A stretch of DNA of 64,000 bases from Proteobacteria bacterium SG_bin6 (GTDB taxonomy: Bacteria > Pseudomonadota > Alphaproteobacteria > Sphingomonadales > Sphingomonadaceae): NCBI GenBank assembly GCA_002083435.1, contig LWDJ01000029.1, forward strand, positions 31,431 to 95,430, given 5' to 3'. A program made the position numbers and the translations under genes. The notes beneath the pieces were generated by a model. It saw only the letters and a list, made by a program, of their open reading frames with translations. It had not been told where the DNA came from and did no database searches. Positions 52,629 through 60,744 of the stretch are shown piece after piece. Numbering within the stretch: the stretch's first letter is position 1; every line of letters starts with the position of its first letter.

Positions 52629-52776
52629 CTAGAACCTCCCCGAGCATGCTCGGGGAGGGGGACCAACCGCAGGTTGGGGGTGGGGCGCCGGCGCAGCCGG
52701 CGAGCTGCGCTCGCCACCCCTCCACCACGCTTCGCGTGGTCCCCCTCCCCAAATGAATTTGGGGAGGTTCCAGCCC
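52629..52776. repeat. Multi-hairpin repeat between serS and surE
   Basis: About 145 bases of consecutive palindromes: CCCCGAGCATGCTCGGGG, then CAACCGCAGGTTGG-type, CGCCGGCGCAGCCGGCG, ACCACGCTTCGCGTGGT and CCCCAAATGAATTTGGGG. Outer sequences AACCTCCCC and GGGGAGGTT are complementary, so the whole unit can fold into one branched structure. It lies within what is otherwise a serS-surE-nlpD operon. It reads as a dispersed element of the type common in sphingomonads, though I cannot check copy number. Confidence 0.8.
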
Positions 52777-54060
52777 TCACCCCTTGGCCTCCAGCCGGGT
52801 GACGCCGCCCATATAAGGGAGCAGCGCCTCGGGCACGGACACACTGCCATCGGCATTCTGATAATTCTCGATCACCGCCACCAGCGTGCGCCCGACCGCG
52901 AGGCCGGAGCCGTTGAGCGTGTGGACGAATTCGGTGCGCTTCTGCTCGCCCGCCACGCGGTAGCGCGTGTTCATCCGCCGCGCCTGGAAATCGCCGGTGT
53001 TCGAGCAGGAGCTGATCTCGCGCCAGGCGTTCTGCCCCGGCAGCCACACCTCCAGATCATAGGTCTTGCGCGCGCCGAACCCCATGTCGCCGGTGCAGAG
53101 CAGCAGCTTGCGATAGGGGAGGTCCAGCTTTTCGAGGATCGCCTCGGCGGCGCGGGTCATGCGCTGATGCTCGGCCTCGCTCTCCTCGGGGCGGACGATG
53201 CTGACCAGCTCGCATTTCTCGAACTGGTGCTGGCGGATGAACCCGCGCGTATCGCGCCCCGCCGCCCCGGCCTCCGAGCGGAAGCAGAGGGTGAGCGCGG
53301 TGAGGCGCATCGGGAGCGCGGCTTCGTCGAGCAGCTCGCCCATCACGCTGGCGGTTAGCGAGACTTCGGAGGTGGGGATGAGCCAGCGGCCATCGCTGGT
53401 TTGAAAACTGTCCTCAGCGAATTTCGGCAGCTTGTCCGTCCCGTACATCGTCTCGTCTTTCACGAGGACCGGCGGGTTGCACTCGGCATAGCCCTGCTCG
53501 CGCGTCTGCGTGTCGAGCATGAACTGGCCGAGCGCGCGGTGCAGCCGCGCCATGTCGCCGCGCAGGAAAGTGAAGCGCGCGCCGGAGAGCCGGGCGCCGG
53601 TTTCGAAATCCATTCCCAGAGCGGGGGCGAGATCGGCATGTTCGCGCGGGGTGAAATCGAACACGCGCGGGGTGCCCCAGCGCGATACCTCGACATTGCC
53701 GTGCTCGTCGGCGCCATCGGGCACGTCCGCGCCGGGCAGATTGGGGATAATCGCCAGCGCCGCCTGCAACTCTTCGCCGAGCGCCTTTTCCTCGGCCTCG
53801 ATCGCGGGCAGCCGTTCTTTCAGCGCCGCGACCTCGGCCATCAGCGCCTGGGCGGTGGCTTCGTCCTTCGCCGCCTTGGCCGCGCCGATCGCCTTGCTCG
53901 CCTCGTTGCGGCGCGCCTGGCCGGCCTGGAGTTCGGTGATCAGCGCGCGGCGGCGTTCGTCGAGCGCGAGCAGCGCCGCCGCCTGGGGATCAAGCCCCCG
54001 GCGCGCGAGCCCTGCATCGAACGCTTCCGGGTTTTCGCGGATGAAACGAATATCGTGCAT
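52777..54060 (-). CDS. serS: Seryl-tRNA synthetase
   Basis: A 427-residue class II synthetase. Residues 1 to ~110 are the coiled-coil arm that reads the tRNA long variable arm. Class II motif 2 is TLCFRSEAGAAGRDTRGFIR followed by QHQFEKCELV, and motif 3 lies in the SGLAVGRTLVAVIENYQ region. It charges tRNA-Ser. It heads the serS-surE-nlpD group, a common alphaproteobacterial order. Start at MHDIRFIRENPEAFD is the family consensus. Confidence 0.96.
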   Translation of the reverse strand: MHDIRFIRENPEAFDAGLARRGLDPQAAALLALDERRRALITELQAGQARRNEASKAIGAAKAAKDEATAQALMAEVAALKERLPAIEAEEKALGEELQAALAIIPNLPGADVPDGADEHGNVEVSRWGTPRVFDFTPREHADLAPALGMDFETGARLSGARFTFLRGDMARLHRALGQFMLDTQTREQGYAECNPPVLVKDETMYGTDKLPKFAEDSFQTSDGRWLIPTSEVSLTASVMGELLDEAALPMRLTALTLCFRSEAGAAGRDTRGFIRQHQFEKCELVSIVRPEESEAEHQRMTRAAEAILEKLDLPYRKLLLCTGDMGFGARKTYDLEVWLPGQNAWREISSCSNTGDFQARRMNTRYRVAGEQKRTEFVHTLNGSGLAVGRTLVAVIENYQNADGSVSVPEALLPYMGGVTRLEAKG

Positions 54061-54098
54061 GGCGCGACGCTATGGCCGCGCCCGCACGACGGTGCAAC

Positions 54099-55151
54099 TC
54101 ATTCGGCGGTGGCGGGCGCCTTGCGGTTGGCGAGCCGGCCCCGCGCGACCAGCGCGGCGGCGGCGGCGCCGAACAGCAGCACCATCGGCGGCGCCGGCAC
54201 CGGGGTCGGGCCATCGGGCGGCGGCCCGCCCGAGCTGCCGGTGCTGCCCGACGACGAGGCCGAGCTCGCGCTCGACGCCGAGGACGAGCTGGACGAGGCG
54301 CTGGTGCTCCAGCCCACGCTCGACGAGCCGTAGGACGAGCTGCTGGTGCTCGACGAGGTGCTGACATCGCCCGACGAGGACGAGCTGGTGCTCGAGCTGG
54401 ACGAGGTGCTGACATTGCCCGACGACGAGCTGGTGGAGCTGACTTCGCCGCTCGAGGTCGAGCTCGACGAGGTCGAGGAGATGGTGCCCGACGAGGACGA
54501 GGTGGACGAACCGCCGGTCGACGACGAGGTCGAGGAGCCGCCCGTGGACGAGGAGGTCGAAGAGCCGCCCGTCGAGGTGGACGAGCCCCCGGTCGACGAG
54601 GTCGACGAGATGTTGATCGTGATTCCGCTCGACGTGCCGCTCGACGTGCTGCTGGAGCCGGTCGACGTGCCGCTGCTGGTGCCGCTCGAGGTGCCGCTGC
54701 TCGACGCCGAGGACGACGATCCGCTCGCGCTCGACGAGGCCGAGCCGCCGTTGGACGAGATCGCGACGCCGCTGCTGCCGCCCCCGAAGAAGCCGCCGCC
54801 GAAGAAACCGCCAAACCCGCCAAAGCCGCCGCTGCCGCCGATCACCACTGGCACCGCCGCCGCGCCGCCGCCACCGACCGGGAAGTCCGCCGCGGGGAAG
54901 GGGGGGGGGAGCGGCACGGGGGTGCTGGCGATGCTGATCGCGGGCGGCGGACAGATGGTGCGCGTGGTCGTCACCACCCGGCGCACTTTCGCCGCGCGGC
55001 GCACCGCCACCTGGCGCACGATCCGCTTGGTCTTCTTGACGTGCGCGACGCGCGGCTTGGCCGATTCGGCCACATGCACCGCGCCGCCACCGATCACCGC
55101 GCCCCCGCATGCACAGGCGCACAGTTTCGCCAAGGCCATCCGAACAGACAT
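54099..55151 (-). CDS. Ser/Thr-rich low-complexity surface protein with PEP-CTERM-like tail
   Basis: A 350-residue protein (MSVRMALAKL start; AAGGAAG just upstream). Layout: a short Cys-rich leader (LCACACGG), a basic segment 38-64, Pro-rich 68-90, Gly/Phe-rich 103-125, then about 175 residues (126-305) made almost wholly of Ser, Thr and Gly in runs like GGSSTSSSTGGSS. The C-terminus is a short Pro-rich motif, a hydrophobic helix and a basic tail: PTPVPAPPMVLLFGAAAAAL then RGRLANRK, the arrangement of PEP-CTERM-type sorting signals (VPAPP variant). An exosortase would process such a tail; none is in the window. The Ser/Thr block is a natural target for O-glycosylation. No defined function. 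Confidence 0.75.
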   Translation of the reverse strand: MSVRMALAKLCACACGGAVIGGGAVHVAESAKPRVAHVKKTKRIVRQVAVRRAAKVRRVVTTTRTICPPPAISIASTPVPLPPPFPAADFPVGGGGAAAVPVVIGGSGGFGGFGGFFGGGFFGGGSSGVAISSNGGSASSSASGSSSSASSSGTSSGTSSGTSTGSSSTSSGTSSGITINISSTSSTGGSSTSTGGSSTSSSTGGSSTSSSTGGSSTSSSSGTISSTSSSSTSSGEVSSTSSSSGNVSTSSSSSTSSSSSGDVSTSSSTSSSSYGSSSVGWSTSASSSSSSASSASSASSSGSTGSSGGPPPDGPTPVPAPPMVLLFGAAAAALVARGRLANRKAPATAE

Positions 55152-55528
55152 CACGCTTCCTTTTTGTCGGCCCGTCCACCATCCCGCGGTGCCAGGGCAC
55201 GACGAGTAGGGATCGGCTATCCCGCACAGTGCAGAATAAAGGCTTAAGTTCAATTATATTAACCATCAATTCGCGTCCCAACGCGGCTATCGCCTTGTTA
55301 TCCGAGAGCCGGGTGCGGTTAATGTTTCAAGCTGGGACAGTTTTAGGTGAATGTTACTCGCCAGACGCGACGAGACGGATGCGCCGCGATCCGTGCAGCC
55401 GCGCCGCGACCCGGCCGATTCCTTGATCGCATCGCGTCAACATTGCTTGTCGCGGGGCGAGAGGGCGCGTATAGGCGCGGCCGGGTGGAGCCAAATGAAA
55501 TAAAGTTGTTTCGCGTAGGAGAGTGGGG
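55152..55528. other. Intergenic region with probable dksA promoter
   Basis: 377 bases between the divergent Ser/Thr-rich gene and dksA. A TTGTCG (55447-55452) and TATAGG (55470-55475) pair with 17-base spacing fits a sigma70-type promoter for dksA with a leader of about 48 bases. The rest (55152-55440) holds an AT-richer stretch near 55240-55320 and no gene that I can support. Confidence 0.4.
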
Positions 55529-55993
55529 ATGGCGTCAGTTGTAAAGAGCCTTCAGGGCCAGAAATTCGAACCCGCCGCCGCCAATGATGCCGAGGGCGTC
55601 TATCGGCCAAGCGAAGGCGAGCCGTTCATGAACCCCCGCCAGCTCGCCTATTTCAAGGCGAAGCTGCTCAAGTGGAAAGACGACATCCTGCTCGAAGCGC
55701 AGGAGACATTGAACCAGCTGCAGATCGACAGTCTGCGCGAAGCCGATCTCACCGATCGCGCCTCCAGCGAGACGGATTGGTCGATCGAGCTGCGCACCCG
55801 CGACCGCCAGCGCAAGCTGATCGCCAAGATCGACGCGGCGCTGCGCCGGATCGAGGAAGGCGAATATGGCTATTGCGAGGTGACCGGCGAGCCGATCTCG
55901 CTCGCCCGGCTGGAAGCCCGCCCGATCGCGACGATGACGGTCGAGGCGCAGGAGCGCCATGAGCGCAACGAGAAGGTCTCGCGCGACGATTGA
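55529..55993 (+). CDS. dksA: RNA polymerase-binding regulator DksA, single-cysteine type
   Basis: A 154-residue DksA. The coiled-coil tip has D73-x2-D76-x-A78 (DLTDRASSE), the motif needed to act on RNA polymerase in the stringent response. The zinc finger of classical DksA (four Cys) is reduced to C116-x2-T119-x17-T137-x2-A140, so only one Cys remains and zinc is probably not bound; this C-T-T-A pattern occurs in other alphaproteobacteria. It works with ppGpp to tune rRNA and amino-acid promoters. ATG at 55529 chosen over a GTG two codons upstream; TAGGAGAG precedes it. Confidence 0.94.
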   Translation: MASVVKSLQGQKFEPAAANDAEGVYRPSEGEPFMNPRQLAYFKAKLLKWKDDILLEAQETLNQLQIDSLREADLTDRASSETDWSIELRTRDRQRKLIAKIDAALRRIEEGEYGYCEVTGEPISLARLEARPIATMTVEAQERHERNEKVSRDD

Positions 55994-56118
55994 GTATAGC
56001 CCCGAAAAAGGTTTGCATTTGAACGGGCTGTAGCGACCGCGTGCCCCGATCCGGGCGGGGGTTTAAGAGTTTGGAGAGGTTGCGGGGCTAGGGCGGGCAC
56101 CGTGGGCAAGGTGCTCAC

Positions 56119-56508
56119 ATGCCAACCGAGTGTCGCATGGACCAGCTTTCCGCCGATCGATTCGACCATATTGACGAAGAGCCGGGATCGGTCCGCCACC
56201 AGCTGCGCGAAAGCATGTTTCTGGGGGCGCGGTTCCGTGTGCCCGGCGTTCGCGAGCCCGTTGACGGCCGGGTGCGCAACATTTCCGCTGGCGGGCTGAT
56301 GGCCGAACTGCCGCGACAGCTCGAAGCCGGCGCGGCGGTGGAAATCGAGATTCGCGGCATCGGCTGGGTCGCGGGCAAGATCGCCTGGGCCGCGCATGGC
56401 CGACTCGGCATCGCGTTCGACGAACCCGTCGATCCGCTGCGCGCGCGCAAGCCCGTGACCGGCAACAAGACCGGGCCGACCACCGTCGCCTATCTGCCAC
56501 GCCACTGA
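56119..56508 (+). CDS. PilZ-domain protein
   Basis: A 129-residue protein with one PilZ domain from about residue 25. RHQLR gives the RxxxR half and NISAGG the D/N-x-S-x-x-G half of the cyclic di-GMP site, followed by GLMAELPRQLEAGAAVEI and GRLGIAFDEPVDP. It is a likely c-di-GMP effector. A second PilZ gene lies at 48960-49277. No regulated partner adjoins it. The start used gives a 25-residue acidic N-terminal extension; a downstream ATG (MDQLSADR) is possible. Confidence 0.88.
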   Translation: MPTECRMDQLSADRFDHIDEEPGSVRHQLRESMFLGARFRVPGVREPVDGRVRNISAGGLMAELPRQLEAGAAVEIEIRGIGWVAGKIAWAAHGRLGIAFDEPVDPLRARKPVTGNKTGPTTVAYLPRH

Positions 56509-56628
56509 GCCAAGCACGGCCCGGGCTTCAACCGGTCCGCCCGCGCCATCGCCACGCCGGACAACGCCTTCACATCAATGGTGAAATCAGGCCCGGTCGC
56601 GCGCCCCCGCACGGCCGGGCCAGGTGCC

Positions 56629-56784
56629 TCAATGGGCGGAGAGTTCCTCCTTCAAGCGAAGCTTCTGTTTCTTCAGCTCGGCCACGATCAGCGCGTCGGG
56701 AAGCGGTCGCTGCAGCTCGGTCTGGATTTGGCGATCGAGCAGGGCGTGCTTGGCTTGCAATGCCGACTGGTGCGCGCTGTTCAT
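56629..56784 (-). CDS. Small YdcH/DUF465-family protein
   Basis: A 51-residue coiled-coil protein on the minus strand with AAGGAG at ideal spacing. Translation begins MNSAHQSALQAKHALLDRQI, continues QTELQRPLPDALIVAELKKQ and ends KLRLKEELSAH. The RPLPD...LKKxKLxLKEE pattern is the DUF465 (YdcH) signature. Function unknown; such proteins are abundant small alpha-helical hairpins. It is divergent from a second DUF465 gene 180 bases away. Confidence 0.82.
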   Translation of the reverse strand: MNSAHQSALQAKHALLDRQIQTELQRPLPDALIVAELKKQKLRLKEELSAH

Positions 56785-56964
56785 TGGGCAGTCTCCTTAC
56801 CTCGTGCCCGGCCCGGGGGAGCCGGGACCAGCCAATAGATCACAGCTCTGACCGCTTGGCGAGCGCCGACGCGACGGGATCGCGCTTTTTGCGGACCAAC
56901 GGATTTGGCATCGAAACGGCGCCCGCCATCTGCTAGCGCGGCGGCTGCGGCACGGGATAGGGCA

Positions 56965-57162
56965 ATGGACCAGGGGTTGATCGCCAAGCGATTGGAAGCA
57001 TTGCGCAGCGAACATCGCGATCTTGATTCGGCGATCGTCGCCCTGGGGGAAAATGCCGGCGCCGACGAGCTGCAGCTGGCGCGACTGAAGAAGCGCAAGC
57101 TGCGGCTGCGCGACGAGATCGCGCTGCTGGAGGATCAGCTGATCCCCGATATCATCGCCTGA
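56965..57162 (+). CDS. Small YdcH/DUF465-family protein
   Basis: A 65-residue protein with the DUF465 pattern LEALRSEHRDLDSAI and LARLKKRKLRLRDEIALLED. It is a short helical hairpin of unknown function. The start MDQGLIAKRL was chosen because homology begins there; upstream in-frame Met gives only a low-complexity Ala/Arg extension. The TGA overlaps the ATG of the histidine phosphatase gene by one base (TGATG), so the two are translationally coupled. Confidence 0.82.
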   Translation: MDQGLIAKRLEALRSEHRDLDSAIVALGENAGADELQLARLKKRKLRLRDEIALLEDQLIPDIIA

Positions 57163-57803
57163 TGCAGGGCGGAACGCGCCAGGGGCGGGACTTCATCGCG
57201 CGCCACGGCGAGACCGTGTTCAACGCCGCGCGCCGGTTGCAGGGGGAGGCGCTGCACACCCCGCTCACCCGCGCCGGCTTCGCCCAGGCCGACGAAATGG
57301 GCGCGGCGCTGCGCCGGCTGCTGGGGCCGCGCCCGGCGCTGACGCTCTGGTCCTCCAGCGCCGGGCGCGCGCTCCAGACGCTGGCGGTGATCGCCGAGCA
57401 TCTGGAGCTCGATTGGCACGGGTGCCACGCCGATCCGCGCCTCGTGGAGATCGGCATGGGTGGCTGGGGCGGGCGCGGCTATGCCGAGGTGATCGCCGAG
57501 GTCGGCCCGGTGATCGACGCCGAGAGCGGCCTGCTGCGCCCCGCGCCCGATGGCGAGCGCTATCCGGAGATCGAGGCGCGGGTGCGCGCCTGGCTCGCCG
57601 AGACCAACGATGATCCCGGCGACCGGCTGGTGATCATGCACGGCGTGTCGAGCTGCGTGCTGCGCGGGGTGATGACCGGGCTGCCGGTATGGCCCTCGCT
57701 CGGCGCGCCCGCCGCGCGCGGGCTGCCGCAGGGCAGCGTGGTGATGATCGAGCGCGGGGTGGAGCGGGTCGTCCATCTTGGCGGCGGGCACGCCCCGGCA
57801 TGA
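57162..57803 (+). CDS. Histidine phosphatase (phosphoglycerate mutase-like) family protein
   Basis: A 213-residue branch-1 histidine phosphatase. The catalytic RHG motif reads ARHGETVFN with H15 as phosphoacceptor; SSSAGRALQTL supplies the second phosphate-binding Arg; VIMHGVSS carries the second His. It dephosphorylates a small metabolite or acts as a phosphoglycerate mutase-like enzyme; substrate unknown. The ATG is fused to the stop of the upstream DUF465 gene. The IalB-like gene follows after 10 bases. Confidence 0.88.
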   Translation: MQGGTRQGRDFIARHGETVFNAARRLQGEALHTPLTRAGFAQADEMGAALRRLLGPRPALTLWSSSAGRALQTLAVIAEHLELDWHGCHADPRLVEIGMGGWGGRGYAEVIAEVGPVIDAESGLLRPAPDGERYPEIEARVRAWLAETNDDPGDRLVIMHGVSSCVLRGVMTGLPVWPSLGAPAARGLPQGSVVMIERGVERVVHLGGGHAPA

Positions 57804-57813
57804 TCGGCGCGGC

Positions 57814-58257
57814 ATGATCCCGCTCGCGCTGATGGCCGAGCTGCTGACGGTGCGCGGCGATTGGGGCGCGTTTCGCGGCGGGCCGCCGAAGAGCTGCTAC
57901 GCGATCGCCGCGCCGGTGCGCGCGGGCGGCGGGGGCCGCGCGTTCGTCTCGATCGGCAGCTGGCCGCGCCAGGGCTTGCGCGGGCAGCTCCATGTCCGGC
58001 TGTCGGCACCAGTGGCGCCGGGCGCGCGGGTGACGCTGAGCATCGGCACCCGCCGCTTCGAGTTGATCGCCGGCGCGCGCGACGCCTGGGCGAGCGACGC
58101 CCGCGCCGACGCCGCGATCGTCACCGCGATGCGCGCCGGCCGCAGCCTGAGCGTGGAAGCCCAAGGCGCGAGCGGCCGCCCCTTCGCCGATGTCTATGCC
58201 CTCGCCGGCGCGGCAACCGCAATCGACGCGGCGGCGCTTGGGTGCGTGGCTGGGTGA
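57814..58257 (+). CDS. IalB-like protein, function unknown
   Basis: A 147-residue protein resembling the invasion-associated locus B family: WGAFRGGPPKSCYAIAAPVR near the N-terminus, then SIGSWPRQGLRGQLHVRLS, a hydrophobic strand-rich middle and VYALAGAATAIDAAALGC at the C-terminus, with two Cys positioned for a disulfide. The N-terminal MIPLALMAELLTVRG is too short for a normal signal peptide, so export is uncertain. It closes the DUF465-phosphatase-IalB group. Nearby sequence drops in GC content just after its stop. Confidence 0.5.
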   Translation: MIPLALMAELLTVRGDWGAFRGGPPKSCYAIAAPVRAGGGGRAFVSIGSWPRQGLRGQLHVRLSAPVAPGARVTLSIGTRRFELIAGARDAWASDARADAAIVTAMRAGRSLSVEAQGASGRPFADVYALAGAATAIDAAALGCVAG

Positions 58258-58566
58258 GGGGTGGGGTTGGTCGGGCGGTGGTTGAATTGTGTCGGCTATG
58301 CGCCCCAATTCTGGTCATTAGCTGGCGGTGGGCCGGTTCCCGAGAGCGGCCGTCTGATCGGCCCAGGCGGAAAGGTCAGAAATGGGGTGGTTAGCAGACA
58401 GGCTGCTTTCAGGTGGATAGTGGGCTGTAGCTGCCTTTCCCGAAAACGATGATTGAGCGAGAGCGGAAAACGATTCTTGAAACTCACCGCTGGTGAGACA
58501 CTGATGATCAGTCGGTTACAGATTAGCGAGGTGGCTTGCTGCCACGCCCTGCCGTATCGTGACGGC
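58258..58566. other. Intergenic region upstream of the AraC gene
   Basis: 309 bases at the transition from high-GC to lower-GC sequence. Two small adjacent palindromes lie at 58483-58497 (CTCACC-GCT-GGTGAG) and 58500-58512 (ACTGA-TGA-TCAGT), possible operator sites for the AraC gene. The frame of the AraC gene is open back to 58453, but that stretch shows no domain homology. No other gene is evident. Confidence 0.45.
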
Positions 58567-59685
58567 ATGAACATTGGCCAACTTGACGCCGCGATCCGGG
58601 CGGGTGCTGTCGGCACGATCCTCCTGCTCGCGTGCCTCCTGTTCAGCGCACGTCGGCGGGTTGGCTTGCCCGCGACACTGTTCGCGCCCTTGGCGCTTTG
58701 CCTGTCCGGCTTCATCGTTGGCAACACGCCGATCGCCGCGCTGTCTCCAGCCGGGATCGTCGGCGCCATCGCTCACATCGCGAGCGGCTTCGCGGTCGTC
58801 TTCCTATGGTGGTTCTGCCTGTCGTGCTTCGATAGCCGGTTCAGGTTAGGCGGGGGCGTGCTGGGCGTCGGTCTGGCCTGGGCCGCCATAGCTGCAGTGG
58901 ATCGCGGCCTGCTCGGCGACACGCTCGCACGCCAGGGCCTGTCGCTCCTGCTCGTCCCAATGGGCTTCGCGATCGTTGCACATCTGGTCTGGCGACTGCT
59001 GGCGGAACGTCAGGGCGACCTGATCCAGCAACGTCACGACGCCCGGATCATGGTCGCCGTCCTCCTTGGCGGGATGCTCTTTATCGACTTGGCGGCCGAT
59101 GCGCTGTTCGGCTTCGCCTGGCGTCCGCTCGCGTTCGCCATGACCCAGAACGCGATGGCGCTCGCCTTCGCCCTGTGGCTGGCGGGAAGGCTGCTGACCG
59201 TGCGTGCCGATGTGCTGACGTTCGGCATCAGGGAGGAAGCATCGTCGCCGCCGGAAGCAACGCCGCAGCTCGGCCTCCGACATGACGGCGAGCTGCATCG
59301 CCGGCTGGCCCGCCTGATGGAAACCGAGCGCGTGTTCCTCGATCCCGAACTGACCTTCAAGGCTTTCGTCGAGCGCATGGGAGCGTCGGAACGCACCGTG
59401 CGAACGCTCATCAACCACGAGATGGGCTACGATCATTTCCGAACCTTCCTGAACCACTACCGGCTGGCGGAGGCACGTCGGTTGCTCAGCGACCAGGATC
59501 GGGATGACAAGCTCATCACCATCGCGCTGGACAGCGGCTTCGCCTCGCTCGCCAGTTTCAACCGCGCTTTCAAAACTATCGAAGGACGCACCCCCAGCGA
59601 CTACCGAGCCGCTGCGCGCCGAGGCGATCTAAACGACCCGACTTGGCAAAAGCCGGGTTTTGAGGAGCGGATTGCTGGCTTTTAA
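58567..59685 (+). CDS. AraC-family regulator with N-terminal membrane domain
   Basis: A 372-residue protein. Residues about 10-225 hold seven hydrophobic segments (IRAGAVGTILLLACLLFSAR near the first, later FAMTQNAMALAFALWLAGRL), then a cytoplasmic AraC-type double helix-turn-helix (about 265-365): LTFKAFVERMGASERTVRTL, FLNHYRLAEARRLLSD and FASLASFNRAFKTIEGRTPS. Membrane-embedded AraC regulators are thought to sense an envelope signal directly. ATG chosen because the first hydrophobic segment begins soon after; no clear Shine-Dalgarno. It is followed by a CPBP membrane protease gene, a likely partner or target. Confidence 0.86.
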   Translation: MNIGQLDAAIRAGAVGTILLLACLLFSARRRVGLPATLFAPLALCLSGFIVGNTPIAALSPAGIVGAIAHIASGFAVVFLWWFCLSCFDSRFRLGGGVLGVGLAWAAIAAVDRGLLGDTLARQGLSLLLVPMGFAIVAHLVWRLLAERQGDLIQQRHDARIMVAVLLGGMLFIDLAADALFGFAWRPLAFAMTQNAMALAFALWLAGRLLTVRADVLTFGIREEASSPPEATPQLGLRHDGELHRRLARLMETERVFLDPELTFKAFVERMGASERTVRTLINHEMGYDHFRTFLNHYRLAEARRLLSDQDRDDKLITIALDSGFASLASFNRAFKTIEGRTPSDYRAAARRGDLNDPTWQKPGFEERIAGF

Positions 59686-59745
59686 GGAGGCACATCGCTT
59701 GCTCGTGGGTAGCACGCTTCTACTGCATAGGATGGAGGTAGGCGC

Positions 59746-60459
59746 GTGAACGGACTGATCAGCTTGGGAGGAACGCTGGCGATCCTCCTCGTCCTGGGAG
59801 TTGTGGTGGGATGCACCGATCGGCAACGCTTCTCCTTGCGCTGGCTGCTGATCGCGGCGCTGCTGGTGGCGGTCAACGATGGGCTTTTGACCCGCGCCTA
59901 TGGATCGTTGCCTGACCTGATCGGCGGGGAGTGGAACTGGCAAGGCAAGCTCCTGGCGCTGTGTGCCACGCTCGCCATCGCCGCGTCGCCGGCATTCAGC
60001 TTTCGCCGCGTCGGTCTGACGATCGCGCAGGAACTGGGTAGTCTGAAGGCCGCATTGCCGGTCGCTTTGCTCTACTGTGCCTTCTTCGCCGTGATCGCGG
60101 TGGCCTTTCCCGGCGGCCGGTCGAGCGGCGAGGAAATCGCTTTCCAGTTGACCATGCCGGGTTTGGAGGAAGAACCCTTCTACCGCGGCATCCTGCTCTT
60201 CGCGCTCGATCAGGCGTTCACCCGCAGGAAGCGGTTTCTCGGCGTCGATTGGGGTTGGGGCGCCGTGCTGTCATGCTTCCTTTTCGGAATGGCGCACGCC
60301 TTCAGCTTCTCGCACGGTAGCTTTTCATTCGACCCCATAACGATGGCGCTGACGGCAATCCCTTCGTTCATCGCAGTCTGGATGCGTCTGCGAACGGGTA
60401 GCCTGCTCCTGCCGATCCTGCTGCACAATTTCGGCAACTCGTTCCCGCTTCTGGCCTAG
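59746..60459 (+). CDS. CPBP-family intramembrane glutamic protease
   Basis: A 237-residue polytopic protein with about seven helices. The three ABI/CPBP active-site motifs are seen: GLEEEPFYRG (EExxxR), FLFGMAHAF (FxxxH) and LLHNFGNSF (HxxxN). Family role: intramembrane proteolysis, in bacteria often linked to bacteriocin self-immunity. The GTG start is supported by GGAGG at good spacing. The adjacent AraC-type membrane regulator may control it. Confidence 0.87.
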   Translation: MNGLISLGGTLAILLVLGVVVGCTDRQRFSLRWLLIAALLVAVNDGLLTRAYGSLPDLIGGEWNWQGKLLALCATLAIAASPAFSFRRVGLTIAQELGSLKAALPVALLYCAFFAVIAVAFPGGRSSGEEIAFQLTMPGLEEEPFYRGILLFALDQAFTRRKRFLGVDWGWGAVLSCFLFGMAHAFSFSHGSFSFDPITMALTAIPSFIAVWMRLRTGSLLLPILLHNFGNSFPLLA

Positions 60460-60744
60460 AAGCGGCGGTTCAGATCGTGACGACGATGGCTTTCCTAGAA
60501 GGTAAAACAACGAACGCCGACCTGTCACTGGGGGAGCCAGCCCGATCTCGCCCAAGAACGCCTCTCCCTTCGACGTCCTAACGATTGCGACGTTGAGACC
60601 CTCGTAGGCGTGTTCGAGAACTGGGAAGTCGCGCGACGCTCGGTGCGCGTGCCGCAACCATATGGGCCAGCCGACGAGGACGCTCCCGAAATCTTGGCAT
60701 CGCCAGGCTGTCGCTCGGTCGCTACGAGGTAATGGGATAGACGT
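60460..60744. other. Intergenic region, no gene recognised
   Basis: 285 bases between the CPBP and hydrolase genes. A minus-strand frame reads FPVLEHAYEGLNVAIVRTSK near 60560-60640 but has no recognisable family, and a low-GC tail follows. I see no hairpin or promoter that I would defend. It may be a degenerate remnant. Confidence 0.35.

Noticed and set aside
54072..55247. Plus-strand frames opposite the Ser/Thr-rich gene (acidic Glu/Val/Pro repeats)
   Set aside because: They arise from complementary codons of the Ser repeat; no ribosome site or domain. The minus-strand frame has a good Shine-Dalgarno, leader and sorting tail.
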